A stretch of DNA of 64,000 nucleotides from Hermetia illucens (taxonomy: Eukaryota > Arthropoda > Insecta > Diptera > Stratiomyidae). Both the position numbers and the translations under genes were made by a program. The notes beneath the pieces are model-generated. The model saw only the letters and a program-made list of their open reading frames with translations, did no database searches and was not told the origin of the DNA. This document shows positions 34,076-45,416 of the stretch, in pieces (the stretch's first letter is position 1; each line of letters opens with the position of its first letter). The stretch is from assembly GCF_905115235.1 (NCBI RefSeq), contig NC_051854.1, forward strand, positions 21,736,001-21,800,000, given 5' to 3'.

Positions 34076-35560
34076 TTAACCAATTCGGCTAATGAATTAT
34101 GGCCAGTCAAAATGCCAACAACCAAGTTTACCTGACTCTCGTCAGGAAAACTTTGCAGTATCTTTGTTTGGTTTTGATAAGAAAAGGCATTTAGGCTTTG
34201 CCATTTGTCCTTATGAGAAGCTTGATGCTTCGTGTTAATAGTAGCATTAGCCAATACTACTGACAACCTAATAGCTGGTTCCAGTCCCGACAAGGGAGAA
34301 ATTGAAGCCTCTTTTGCGTAGGCAACCGAGATGTGACTCTCGTCTTCGTTAGGGTAACCAGGTATTGAGAGTTATTTCACGGTGTTGAATCTAGAAATGG
34401 AGTTCAAACTGTTTCTACATGCCAGGATAGGTCAATACCATCATTGTAGCTTGACTATCATTACAAATCGCGTTACCCCTGTTCTTTAATTGATCTTTAC
34501 AGATCCAGATTGCTGCTCTTACTCTTAAGCCTGAAAGGCTGTTGTGTATTGTTCCAAGAAGAAAGTCCACTTCACGTTTTTCATCCTGTTCCAGAACTCT
34601 GTTCTGATTTTCAACCATTGGTCTAGAAGGCCCCCTTTCGCCATGTTTGAGGATAATTTCATAGTTTCAACTAACAGATATCGTCCTCATGATGACGGTG
34701 ATCTCTGGGAATTTGTGTGGTTTACAGTGAAAACCCTTTTGTTTCAAATTAACCCGGTACACTATGGTTGCATAAGCGTATATCGCCCCTAATGATAGCA
34801 CCATACATCCGCCTAAGTCCTCATGTCGAGGAACAGTGCCGTCTGCATTTTCCAGAGATTTTGAGAGTTCGTTTCATCTTTGCCTCTACATATTTGTTCC
34901 AAAGAAGCTCCTTCCAGATATTTCACTTCTTCGGAAAGTTGAAGGGGCATTCTCATGTTTTATCGCGAACTCTTTCATTACGTACTGTCTTCTCAGAGTT
35001 GCATCCTTTATCTTGGAAATCAAGCAATGAAGTGTATTGTTAAGTTTCCTAGTTTTCTTACCGGGTATAAATTTCGAATCTTACGCTCGGTGAGTCTCCC
35101 CAGTTATTTCAGTTAAAATCATGTTAAGCTAATTTATCTGAAGTTCTGTGGGTTTAAATAGTCGTCCTTTCCAGGCTTTGTAATGAAGACTATCCAACCT
35201 TTTGCCAAAAGAATATTCCCACGTCTAGCATCACTAAATAAATGCTGTCAGAAGCTATAGATACTCAATAGATGGTATAGTGGCTCTTACTGTTCCACTA
35301 TCTCTCACAATCATCTCGTGTTAAAGGGTTTGTGAAAATCGCTAAATTTCTTTCACCCAATTCAATTATCTGTTCTCCCGAAAATATATTTCCGAAAGGG
35401 TTTGACTTAACTCTGGAATTTGTGCAAACACCATGCGGTTTTCCAATGATTTGTTCGTGGGGGATGGAAGTCCGTAGCTTCCATACTGATGTTTTGGACA
35501 GATCCTCACATCCTTACTATGGAATTTTGTGAATAGTCGTTGCGGGATTTTTTAGCTTTT
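34057..35560 (-). mobile_element. LOA-type LINE fragment, RT C-terminus and RNase H
   Basis: Minus-strand pieces match the LOA element at 40600-44750: VCTNSRVKSNPFGN and GEQIIELGERNLAIFTNP (35450-35350; there FTNSRVESMRTL, GEQVSEVERRELVVSANP), ELLWNKYVEAKMKRT near 34900 (there LLWNKRVEVKMKRA), ICNDSQATMMVL near 34450 (RNase H, usual CSDSQAALKAL), and GLEPAIRLSVVLANATI then VVGILTGHNSLAELVKYGG at 34290-34060. The RT core with the catalytic box is deleted. The RTE element to the left begins exactly where this one breaks off. Confidence 0.75.
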
Positions 35561-36034
35561 TCATAAAGCGCGTCGTTGCGTGACCGATAGAATCACTACA
35601 GTTCGTGGTAGGATATGTATGGGGAACTGTTTGCAGAGTCTTATGTTAACCATGATGAGTATGAGAGGGATACTCAGACTTTGATAACCGAAAAAGGAGA
35701 AAAAAAGTATAACAATCCTTATCCAGTAGAAGCGCGGAATGACGGTGATTTTTAATAGTAGCCAAGCAAGTGTAGATCAGGTTTTAGAACTCTTTTTCAA
35801 ATATTAGTAGATAATTGAATGGGACAAAAGCCAATTATGCTGTAATACTCTTAGACCCGAATAGAATGCATTAAAGTACCAGTTCATTCTTTACAAATTA
35901 CTAGCTTTTCATTTTATTATTAGCCACGTGAAACTGCACAATTATATGAATACGATTCACCTTTTAGGTGTTTACACCGCCGCGGTTGGAACAGAAGAGA
36001 GCGGCTTATTTCCATGCGGTCCTTACTGTCCCAA
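35561..36034. other. no gene recognised
   Basis: Unique-looking sequence between a LOA fragment and a Gypsy LTR piece. Short open frames only. Confidence 0.35.
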
Positions 36035-36185
36035 CCAACGGCATTTTTCCACCGCTAATTCTCCACTCCCTTGGTGCGTTCTAAAAATGAGTGAGTGGAG
36101 AGTTCCGCGCCATCTACCCATCCGCATCCGCAACATTCGAAATAAATTTCAAATGCTGCAGATCCTGCCGCGCCACAAGGTTATT
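36035..36185 (-). mobile_element. Gypsy LTR fragment (old copy)
   Basis: Matches the terminal part of the LTR family seen at 37588-37945 and 47035-47366, including the gttccgcgccatcta segment and the conserved palindrome region. It is more diverged than the other two copies and partial, so it is the oldest of the three. Confidence 0.65.
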
Positions 36186-36839
36186 AAAACACGTTTAAAA
36201 CTACTAGCGCTCTGTACGATAGTGTTAAGGATGAGAAAAATGCTGCAAAAAAAGAAGTGTTCACACAATTAATGCAGGTGGTGCTCCTCCAAAGTGGGAG
36301 CGGTATATTTCAGGACCCCAAAAATGAAGGAGGGCCTTCATAAGAGAAACCAGGACAATTAGAGATAGTAGTCAAAGTCGCATAATAATTGCACTGTTCT
36401 TAGAGACTGCTAACGAAGGAAAACTGCTGATGATTGATCAAAATCCTTTGAAAAGTTGATATGATATAAATAGACGTTCTACTGAAGGTGGAATCCACTC
36501 TGGAGCTGGTGTTTACTGATAAAAGGAATGGTAATGGATTACACATGCAAGGAACGCAAAACTGAACCTGAACATATGCAAGGAGAAGGAGGGTGTGGGA
36601 CTAGATATTTCGGAGTTTTTTGAATGTAATGAATTACTTTCAGATACCATCAAATCAGCTGCTTTCAGCTACCACCTGTGCGAAAGACGACCAGTCGATT
36701 TAGAAATACGTATGACCAGGTTTTGTTTTGAGACTTATGAGAAGGTTTCTTCCCAATTCCGGTTCGCTATCAAGTGGATGGCGGTCTCAAAACTTTCTCA
36801 ATTTTCAAATTTGCATAAAATTCCAAGTGCAGCTTTCTA

Positions 36840-38920
36840 TCCATCTCCAGCAACTCCGAGAATTCTATCTTAAATCAATGATGAGATTGTATCTCGACTG
36901 TGTGCTGCTGCAGCTACAATTACTTGTCTATTGTGGTGCAGTTATGGCTGTCAGATTTGCGTTATTGGTTTGAGTCATTGAAGAAGTCTGGAACGTCAGC
37001 GTGACTCACTAAGGTAGGGTATTGCTAGGCTGACTCAAATCGATATTCGGTGAAGAATAAAGTCCAAAGGGCTTACCGGAACTATGCCATCCCTAGTGAG
37101 GCCCGTAGTTCAAATTGTGGACAGACTAAAGCAAAAACTTTCTGCTGTATGCAGTCGGTTGCTAGCGTATGGCGAAAGTCACTCCAGATGTGTTAAAAAT
37201 GCAACGTATTCGGAGAACCAGCGGAGTTTTTTCAGAATCGCAACAGAGCGTCAAGACACTGCCGTTTTCGACAACAGAACCGAAAGAATATTGAGGTGGA
37301 ATTTGGAGTTATCCGGCCAGCATGCTGAATGGATTGTAGTCGAAGGCATCCACACACATGCCGAGCATGAATTTTGCGGATGTTACCGAATAGGAAGTTC
37401 GAAGAGTAATATACAACTCAAAGAACTGGAGTGACTCAGGTATGGCTCGGATGCAGAACTTCTGGTACAAAATGTTCACCAGCATGCATGGTCGGTAAAC
37501 ACACAGTATAAAACAGGTCATGAGTCGGCCCATTCTATTCTTCCTTACTGTGGGGACTACCTACCTTATCCCTAAGGGGGATTTTACTAAAATAGTCCAT
37601 TTTTTTGTAAACCACAATTTTTAGGTACGCCGGAGCATAGACTAGGTTTTAACAATCAATACTCGATAGATGTAATAATTAGACTTTATTAATTTTAAGG
37701 AATGAGTTTAAATTAATTAAAAACTGCACCGCGTGATAACCGACTATCCAAACATTAGAAGCAGAAGAGAACGATCTCGCTTCATGTGTTTCTTTCTGCC
37801 CCTAACTCATGGCACACTTTCCTCGCTAGTCCTCCACTCCCGTGGCGAGCTCTACAAAGTGGAAAGTTCCGCGCCATCTATTTGTTCGCATTCGCAACAT
37901 TCGAAATAAATTTCGAATGCTGCGAATCCTGCCGCGCCACATCACTCCATTCGCAAGGGTCATCACGAGCGCATGCCGGACATAGCTTTGGTGATCTCCA
38001 CATCCAAGCTATGGCCGAAACAGACTTCTGCAAGTACGTGCTGCAGCTCATGTTCGAGTTGGTGATCTGAAGGATACTCTGCTGTCCGAATTCCTGCGAC
38101 GTGTGAAATTGGTGCTGAAATCCCATCTCTCGGGGTAAAAAAAAATAAGCGTACTGAACATATTTGCTATCCCTTCACTGGCATATACATTCGGAATGTC
38201 GCACCTGAGTATTATACCAACAGGCATTACGCTACCTACATAGGTTGATCCATCAAAACCTTGCATACAAACATGGACTGATCACGCGAACATTTGCGGT
38301 TTACCAGTATGAGGCACAAGCAGTAATTAATAGTTCTGCTTAAAGCAAGTATTGGGACCGGCAAATTCTAACTGATCCCCACTACTGCACAACAAGTCTG
38401 ACGTGCTATTGGTTGGCAACATGGGTCGTTCCGCGTATATTATTGATGTTACTATTCCCTATAATAGCAACATTGAATGGAAATACGTGGAGAGGAAGGT
38501 AAACTATGAGCCACTGGCGAGCTTGTAGTTGTAGTTCCCATAATATTGTCAACCACAGGTATTGTACCCTAATCCCTAGTGGCTCTCTGTCTCATGTCCT
38601 GGGATTTTCACATAGTCTGGTTCAAGCCATGCAGAAATATACTATTCTGTATGTGTGCTCGATGTTGTAGGGAGTTTTCGACAGATTTTCCTATTAGCCT
38701 ACTACCGACCACTGTCACCAGACCTCCTTTATCTTTTAAGTAGGTAGGATCATCCGAGTCTCAATGCTTGGGCTTTAGTGCCAGTATTAATTAAAATCCA
38801 GCATCTGTCGAGATTGTGATAACTCTTAAAAAGAATACAGTATTGGAGAGGAAAGGCTACTTACTGAGGAAGCTATTACGATTCCAAGCAGTCAGGTATA
38901 GAATACACTACCATAAAATG
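36840..38920 (+). mobile_element. LINE 3'-domain copy A (interrupted by a Gypsy LTR)
   Basis: Two segments match copy B at 39050-40030. One is around 36850-37110 (shared aactatgccatccctagtgag, followed by different sequence). The other is near 38400-38520 and encodes YIIDVTIPYNSNIEWKYVER, a segment found downstream of RT in several insect LINEs (an 'I-D-V-A-I-P' block followed by a charged helix). Between the matching segments this copy is about 980 bases longer than copy B, partly because of the Gypsy LTR at 37588-37945. No RT core is visible and the frames are broken. Confidence 0.5.
37588..37945 (-). mobile_element. Gypsy LTR
   Basis: Long terminal repeat of the Gypsy family whose 3' end with pol sequence lies at 47035-47950. 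On the minus strand it begins TGTGGCGCGGC. Over the 190 bases compared by eye it differs from the 47-kb copy at about five positions, so the two insertions are of similar, moderate age. No recognisable internal Gypsy coding sequence flanks it, so it is a solo LTR or a truncated element. Confidence 0.75.
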
Positions 38921-39049
38921 AGGAGGAAAAGGAACTGGTGCAAATAACCGGTAGAACTTGTCTGACTTACGTAAGATGCTAACAAAACCGCTAACACTAA
39001 GGTTTGACATCTGGGCGCCACGGTGACCAGGAGCTTGTTGCACCGAAGA

Positions 39050-40030
39050 TTTCCTTCACCATCAAACTGGAGTTTCTGAGGTTCGAGATGAATTTAAAAG
39101 AGTGTGTATAACATTTTCCGAGATGAATTGACTGCAAAGACCAGGCCCTATGCATTGAGGATGCAACTCCGAAAATGCTATCTCAAATTGATGACGCGAT
39201 TGTATTTGGATTGTGTCCTGATAAGTCATTACTGTAACTTCAGTCATTTGTGAATTAAAGTGTTGTTATGACTGTACAGCTAAAATATCCGTTTTCTTGG
39301 TATTGATTTGGGTGACTAAAGAAATGCACAATGGAACATCGCGTGAGTTACAGAGGCAGGAGATTCCTGGGTTGACTAAAATCAGCACTGACAAAGTCAG
39401 TGGAGGGGTGAAAAATAAAGTGTAGTAAGTTTGCTGAGACTATGCCATCCTTAGTGAGATGTCGGAGGAATCTGAATTTTTCCATTCTGAGGCAATTACT
39501 TATTTTCTTTCTAAAAAGGACATAGTATAAGACTAATAATTTGCTCATAAACCCTCTATATACATATTCACAAAATTCGTTATTAGTGCAAGGATCTGTG
39601 CCCTCCTCAAGGTTAAAAACAGTCTGTCCGAAGAGTAAAAGGGCTGTTAAGTTGGATCGAGGAGTAGCAAAGAGTAGCGCATTATTGACTCGGTAGTTGT
39701 AAGCAGGAATTGGTAGTTCTGCTTATGGCGTGCAATGGGACCAGTAAGTTCTAATATTTCGCAGAACAGGCCTAATGTTCTGTTAGTTGACAATTCACGC
39801 TGCTTTCGGTACATGACTGATATTACTTTTCCTCACAATAACAAAATTGAGGAGAAATATGTGGATAGGAAGGGAGATTATCTGCCACTCACTCGGGAAA
39901 TTATTATAAATATATTTGACATCTACAGCCAATTCTTCATGGCTTCTCTCGATTTCGATCTGTCGACGGATCTTTCCATGAACCTACCATCGACCAGAAC
40001 CACCAAAGCGTTTTTTTACTTTTTAAGTAA
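39050..40030 (+). mobile_element. LINE 3'-domain copy B
   Basis: Encodes RPNVLLVDNSRCFRYMTDI then TFPHNNKIEEKYVDRKGDY and LPLTREI near 39760-39900, in one frame. That is the post-RT block known from insect LINEs (nominally RPDIVLVD...VYLIDVAIP...K..KY..L..EI). Copy A repeats it at 38400-38520. Upstream, 39400-39470 matches 37060-37110 of copy A. RT itself is not preserved. I cannot place it in a clade. Confidence 0.55.
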
Positions 40031-40599
40031 GTAGGATTGTCCGAGCTTAACGGCTTGGTATTTTGTGTTTCTTGTCTCTACAAGGTTCCATCATGTCATT
40101 AATTTCGTAAATTTTACTCTTAATATGGAATCCGAATTTCCTTTTTTGGGTAATTTTGGTGAATGCGAGGTAAGCACGTAGTGGGAAATGCTTCCTGCGG
40201 TAATACTCTGCAAGAATAAAAGATGCTATAATCAAACTAGATGAACAAATCAACGAATTATTTACTAATCGCTCTTAGTTTTTAAGGTGTTGTGGAAAAA
40301 GGGTTCAATCTCAGAAACTACCCATCCGAGAAATCTGAAGAAAATTGTGGAGTTGCCTCGATATCATGTTTAGACCTCAAAGTGCTCTCCATCTAGATAT
40401 CTAACTGGATAAGATTAATATTAATATATTAATATATTTTTAGAATTCTTTGCTTAAAGTTCACCCTAGAGTCATAGAATTTTGCAATAATATAACATAG
40501 GGCGTAAAACGGACTGATTTACTTTCTATTCTATTCTATTGAATTTATCCCTGTAAAGCCTTTGAGTCATAGTGAATGGTTAATAGTAGGACATAATTC
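40031..40599. other. no gene recognised
   Basis: AT-rich sequence with short tandem patterns, for example attaatattaatatattaat near 40415-40435 and a few tattc units near 40530. No coding signal. Confidence 0.35.
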
Positions 40600-43500
40600 T
40601 CCCCGTCGGACACCACCTTGTCGTGGCCGGGGAGCTTGTGGTAGTTCACGACTACACTAAGAGTGTCCAAAACCACATGAAGATGGAAACAAACGATTGT
40701 AACTCTCCAAGTGGTAAGAAGTCACAGACTTCGAATTCACACGCGACTCTGACAAATCAGGTCGTGGCCGAGGCAAGGATTTTGGAGGCCTCACCAAAAC
40801 TATGTTCTCCCACGGAGAAATCTGTGGAAGACAATCTCTCCACTTCAGTGAAAAACCTACACCCGGTGTCTATGGCGCGGTCAGCCAAAAAGGATTATAT
40901 AGCAACTCCCTTAATGAGTGGAACTGGCAATTTGACTACGACCGGCCGGTCGATGATGCTGTTACCTAACTCTTCTAAAATACGGGGAGGATGGCTTGGC
41001 AGACGGAAACTTCAGCCGCAACGGAGAAGGGACTACAGACTAGCCTGCCAGAAACTTCTCCTTCGCCTGTACTCGAAAATACGGAGGAAAGGGAAGCTGG
41101 TAATGTGAACGCAACTGGTCTAACGCCGGTGTGTGAAAATAGATCCATGCAGCCCGGGCTTCGTGAACCTGGAAGGGGTTCTAGCCGACAACAAAGGAAG
41201 GCACTGCGAAAGAAGGCGAAGTTTCTTGGGGATGAGGACATGGGCGTTGCTACACCACCAAGTGTGCGATATCGGTGGAAGTTGAGGAAAAGCCGGTAAC
41301 CCCGGTGAGATCCCCATTGAACACAACAGACTTTTCAGTTAGCGGTGGTTTTCATATTAGACTGCACTTATGCCTACAAACGTAAGAGTAAGTCAAATCA
41401 ACCTATAGCATGCCAAAGGGGCCTGCGTTCTGATGTCAAAATTTTTAAAGACAACCATGCTGAGACAATTCTGTTCCCAGGACCTTGTTGCGGTCAACTT
41501 ACAATACCACGTTAATGGTAAGAGGAGAAACATCATAGTTGCCTCTGCCTACTTACCTTATACTTCTTTGTGCCCTCCGCCGACGCAAGAACTAAGGGAT
41601 CTGGTAGTGTATGCAGAATCAAGTGGCCTTGAATTTTTAATAGGTAGTGGTGCGAACGCTCAGCATATTTATTGGGCAGTAGCAAATGCAATCCTAGAGG
41701 AGAGAAGCTGTTTGCTTTTATCATTTCAGCTGGTCTGATGACCGCGAACGTAGGGTGCGCCCCTACGTTCGTGGGACCAAGAAGAAGTGAAGTAATTGAC
41801 CTAACAATCTGCACTTCAAAGTTGTTAGAGTTGATTAGAAACTGACGAGTGTTAGATGAAGCCTCGCTCTCAGATCACCGTTAATTATAATAGAATTTAG
41901 TCTAACTATTACAGGCGAACAGCCTGTAATACAAATACGGAATTCTAGGAAAACGGATTGGACGAAGTTCAATGAACTTCTTGGCGACAAAGTTGGGTTC
42001 CCTAGGCGACTAAGGACTCCTTTGGCGATAGAAGATCCATTGAAAACCCTGAATCGCACACTTTTAGAGTGCTTTGAAGAGGCTTGTCCTATTTCCCGAG
42101 GCCGACATGGTAAAGCTGTTCCATGGTGGAACCGAGAACTGCAGAGACTCAGGAAATCAACCAGATGACTTCTAAATCGTGCTTGGAAAAGCAATAAAGA
42201 TGAAGACTGGTTAAACTTTCGGAACTCACAGCGTGCACATAAGAGGCTCGTAAAACGTTCGAAACGAGACTCTTTTAAAGCATACTGTGAGGAACTGGAA
42301 GATGAAAGGGAAACTTCCAGGTTGTGCAGAGTCCTTAATAAGGATGAGTCGGCCAAGTTGGACTCTCTTAGAAAACCGAACGGTACTTTCACGAACTCCA
42401 GAGTTGAGTCTATGCGGACTCTTTTGGAAGTACACCACCCAGGAGAACAGGTCTCAGAAGTGGAAAGAAGAGAATTGGTAGTTTCTGCAAACCCTTCAAC
42501 ACGAAGGTGTTGCAAGGAGAATTGGGACAGTGCGAGAGCGGTTGTTACCAATGAAAAAGCGGGAGCTGTTATACTATCATTTGAATACTTCAAAGCACCT
42601 GGTATGCATGGCATCTATTAGTGATGCTAAAGGAGGGTATAGAGGACTTAGAGAAACTTCTAAGAAATATTTTTTGAGGTTGTCTTGCTCTTGGCAGAAG
42701 GTGAACGTAGTCTTCATACCAAAACCTGGGAGAGATGACTATTCAAATGCAAAGAACTTCAGGCAAATGAGCCTAACATCATTTTCGCTAAAATGTCTGG
42801 AGAGGCTGGTTGAGCGTCATATTCGCGAGAGGGCGCTAAAGTCGCACCCCCTAAATGAAAACCAACATACTTACCAACGTGGAAGGTCCTGTGAGCCTGC
42901 TCTTCATTCTTTGGTTTGAAAGATATAGGATGCAACTCTGAAGGGTGAGTGAGTACGCGATGGGGTGTTCGTGGACATTGAAGGGGCTTTTGACTGTGTA
43001 CTCTTCCAGAAGCTTTGTGAAGTCGCCAGAGAGCATTGTAATAAAGTGGATCTACGCTATTCTAACGCAGAAAGTATTGTGTGCTGAAGTGGGTGTTGAT
43101 CGCTACTTAACAACGGAAGCGACGAAAGCTGCCCTCAAGGAGGTGTGCCATCGCGACTTCTGTGGAGTATGCTGATCAACTCACTACTATGCGAACTGCA
43201 AAATCTGCCAATACACGTTCAAGCTTATGCGGATGACATGACTGTGCTGGCTGTTGGTCGAGATCTCGGAATGTTGTGTAGAAATACACAACGCGCCGCG
43301 GCATGGACTTCTTTCAGTAAATCCAAATAAAATCGCAATGGTATTATTTCCAAAAAGGAAGAAACTGAACGGTCTTTGCCTTCCCGGGATGAGGGGTACA
43401 ACCCTTCGAGTCTCCAAAGAAGTGAATTATCTGGGAGTTATCCTAGACAAGAAGCTTCTTTGGAACAAACGTGTAGAGGTAAAGATGAAACGAGCTGTCA

Positions 43501-44750
43501 CAGCTTATGGGCTGTGTAGGCGGACATTTGCTTCGACATGGGGACTTAGGCCTCAAGTAATAATCATTAGGCCGGGTTAAGATGAAACAGAAGACTTTTC
43601 GCTATAAAGTAGCCACACTGCAAAAAAACTGTGTTTCTGGGTGTCACCGGTTCCATGAACACGACAACCGGCGCAGCTCTGAATGCATTACTCAATTTGA
43701 AGTCCTTGGATTTGAATGGCACCGCAATGAGAGCGGCGGGGAAAACAATGGACGTGGGGGCACATCGCATTGGAAGAGTCATTGGGAGAACTGAATCTAG
43801 TTTTCGCAATGCCCTCCGATTCTCAGATCCCTATACATCCGTTTGGTAGAAGATATGATGTTATTTTGTAATGGAGAGAAAACTGGGACAAACCAGAAAA
43901 ATGCGTGTGTTCTACACCGATGGCTTAAAGACAGAAAGTGGTCCTGGAGCAGGAGTCTACCTCTCGAATAAAAATAATAAATGGGCTTTTTCTTTGGACA
44001 ATGCACAACGATCTTTCAGGCTGAAGGGCGACAACCTGGATGATTGAAAAGCGGTTGAAAGGCAGGCACATCACAATCTGTAGCGATAGTCAAGCTGCAT
44101 TGAGGGCGTTGAGTAGTACTCTGATCACTTTAAAAATGGTTCAGGAATGTAGAAACCGATTGAATTCTGTTTCCAGATTCAATACGGTGGATTTACTCTG
44201 AGTACCTGGTGGAGTAGTGGTGTAGAGCGAAATGAAATCACGGATGCCTTAGGAAAAGGCGCTTCAACTTTCCCCATGCCCGGACCGGAACCAGCAATTG
44301 GGGTGTCGGTAGCATTGTCTGATGCTGCTATCCAAAACTGAGAACAAGCTTCCCATAATGACGGGGGGAAGCCTTAATGCTGCTAGGCAGACCAAATTCT
44401 TCCTGTCCGAACCAAACAAACATTCTGCAGAGTTTATCCTGCCGAAAAGCAGGAAGACTTGCAGAAGTATTGTGGGTATTCTGACTGGCTATAATTCACT
44501 AGCTGGGCATCCTGCAATGAGGAATCCACGGAACATTTTTTATGTGAGTACCCCGCTTACGGACGCATCAGACATCAGGTTTTTGGTGCTGATGTGCTCC
44601 AACCGCAGCGAATAGTATCACATCCATTAACGGAAATCCTGAGATACATAAACGAATCCGGAATACTCCGTTAGACAGGGGAATCGAGTACAATGGAGCA
44701 CTAAGGTCTGAACGCTTAGAGGTTTTACCTTCGCCCCCCCCCCCGCAAAC
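40600..44750 (+). mobile_element. LOA-type LINE, longest copy in the window
   Basis: Order on the plus strand: a GC-rich 5' segment (ccttgtcgtggccggggagc) running into an ORF1-like frame (40623-41300); endonuclease pieces SQDLVAVNLQYHV, IVASAYLP, GSGANAQHIYW and NVGCAPTFVGPRRSEVIDL (41470-41830); linker VPWWNRELQRLRKS, LCRVLNKDESAKLDSLRKPN; RT with VFIPKPGRDDYSNAKNFRQ, LERLVERHIRERALKSHPL, VFVDIEGAFDCV (block A, 42970), GGVPSRLLWSMLINSLL, VQAYADDMTVLAVG (catalytic, 43220), NYLGVILDKKLLWNK; RNase H start VFYTDGLKTESGPGAGVYL (43910); and the tail GILTGYNSLAGH (44480). The endonuclease amino-terminus is missing. There are more than ten frame breaks. The sequence ends near a run of 11 C at 44734-44744, not poly(A). 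Confidence 0.88.
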
Positions 44751-45340
44751 AAACGCACACAGGACATAATTAATTAATTTATCAAGAGATTGCCAAGGAT
44801 ATTTATGTCTTATAATGAATAATTTCCGTATGATTCGTTATAACATATTTTTGGACTTTTAACTTCCGATTATTTCTCTCTTCTTTTTTCTTGGTAAGGC
44901 AAAATTCAAATTCGTTTTTATAAAATCAGGTTCAAAATTAAATTCAATTCTAATCTTTTTTTAGAATATTTATTTATAAAAATTATAGAATCCAAGAGAT
45001 TCCAGATAGTTCCGTTTTCATATATTCAGATGGTCCAAAGCTACCATGAACTGATCAATGTGTGTCTTTTGACGTCAAATTTTCAAGTCCAGTTTTTTCA
45101 ATGGTGCCTATTGCAATTCCATCGGGATCGTCTTATGATTTTCGCAATGAAAGCGTAAGTATATAGCTGTGTTTACATCATCTGAAATCAAAGTGATAAT
45201 ACCCTTGTATACATTGTCAAGAGAATCAATCACGCGACCGAGTCCATAGATCACCACTACGTATGACTTGGCAACTATTAATTCGATTAATTTTCACTGT
45301 GAAGTCACTTCCCGATCCTAATCAAAATGACTTGAATTTT
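44751..45340. other. upstream region of GNMT copy 3, nothing recognised
   Basis: AT-rich unique DNA between the LOA element and the GNMT copy 3 promoter. It probably holds the copy 3 enhancer region, but no motif is decisive. Confidence 0.35.
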
Positions 45341-45351
45341 TTTGGAGGTAA

Positions 45352-45359
45352 TATAAATA
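45352..45359 (+). promoter_or_regulatory. TATA box of GNMT copy 3
   Basis: TATAAATA, about 58 bases upstream of the start codon at 45417. An initiator-like gcagtt follows at 45386-45391, giving a 5' UTR of about 30 bases, close to the layout in front of copy 2. Confidence 0.6.
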
Positions 45360-45416
45360 CATAAATCTGTCGAATTTGAAATACCGCAGTTAGTCCGTTG
45401 CATTCCATCTTACAAG

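Noticed and set aside
41745-41771. 11-base inverted repeat with 5-base loop
   Set aside because: It is explained by the LINE endonuclease codons for NVGCAPTFVG, which are conserved for protein reasons.
41835-42614. 259-codon minus-strand open frame, the longest in the window
   Set aside because: It is antisense to the LOA linker and RT region, whose plus-strand translation matches the family closely.
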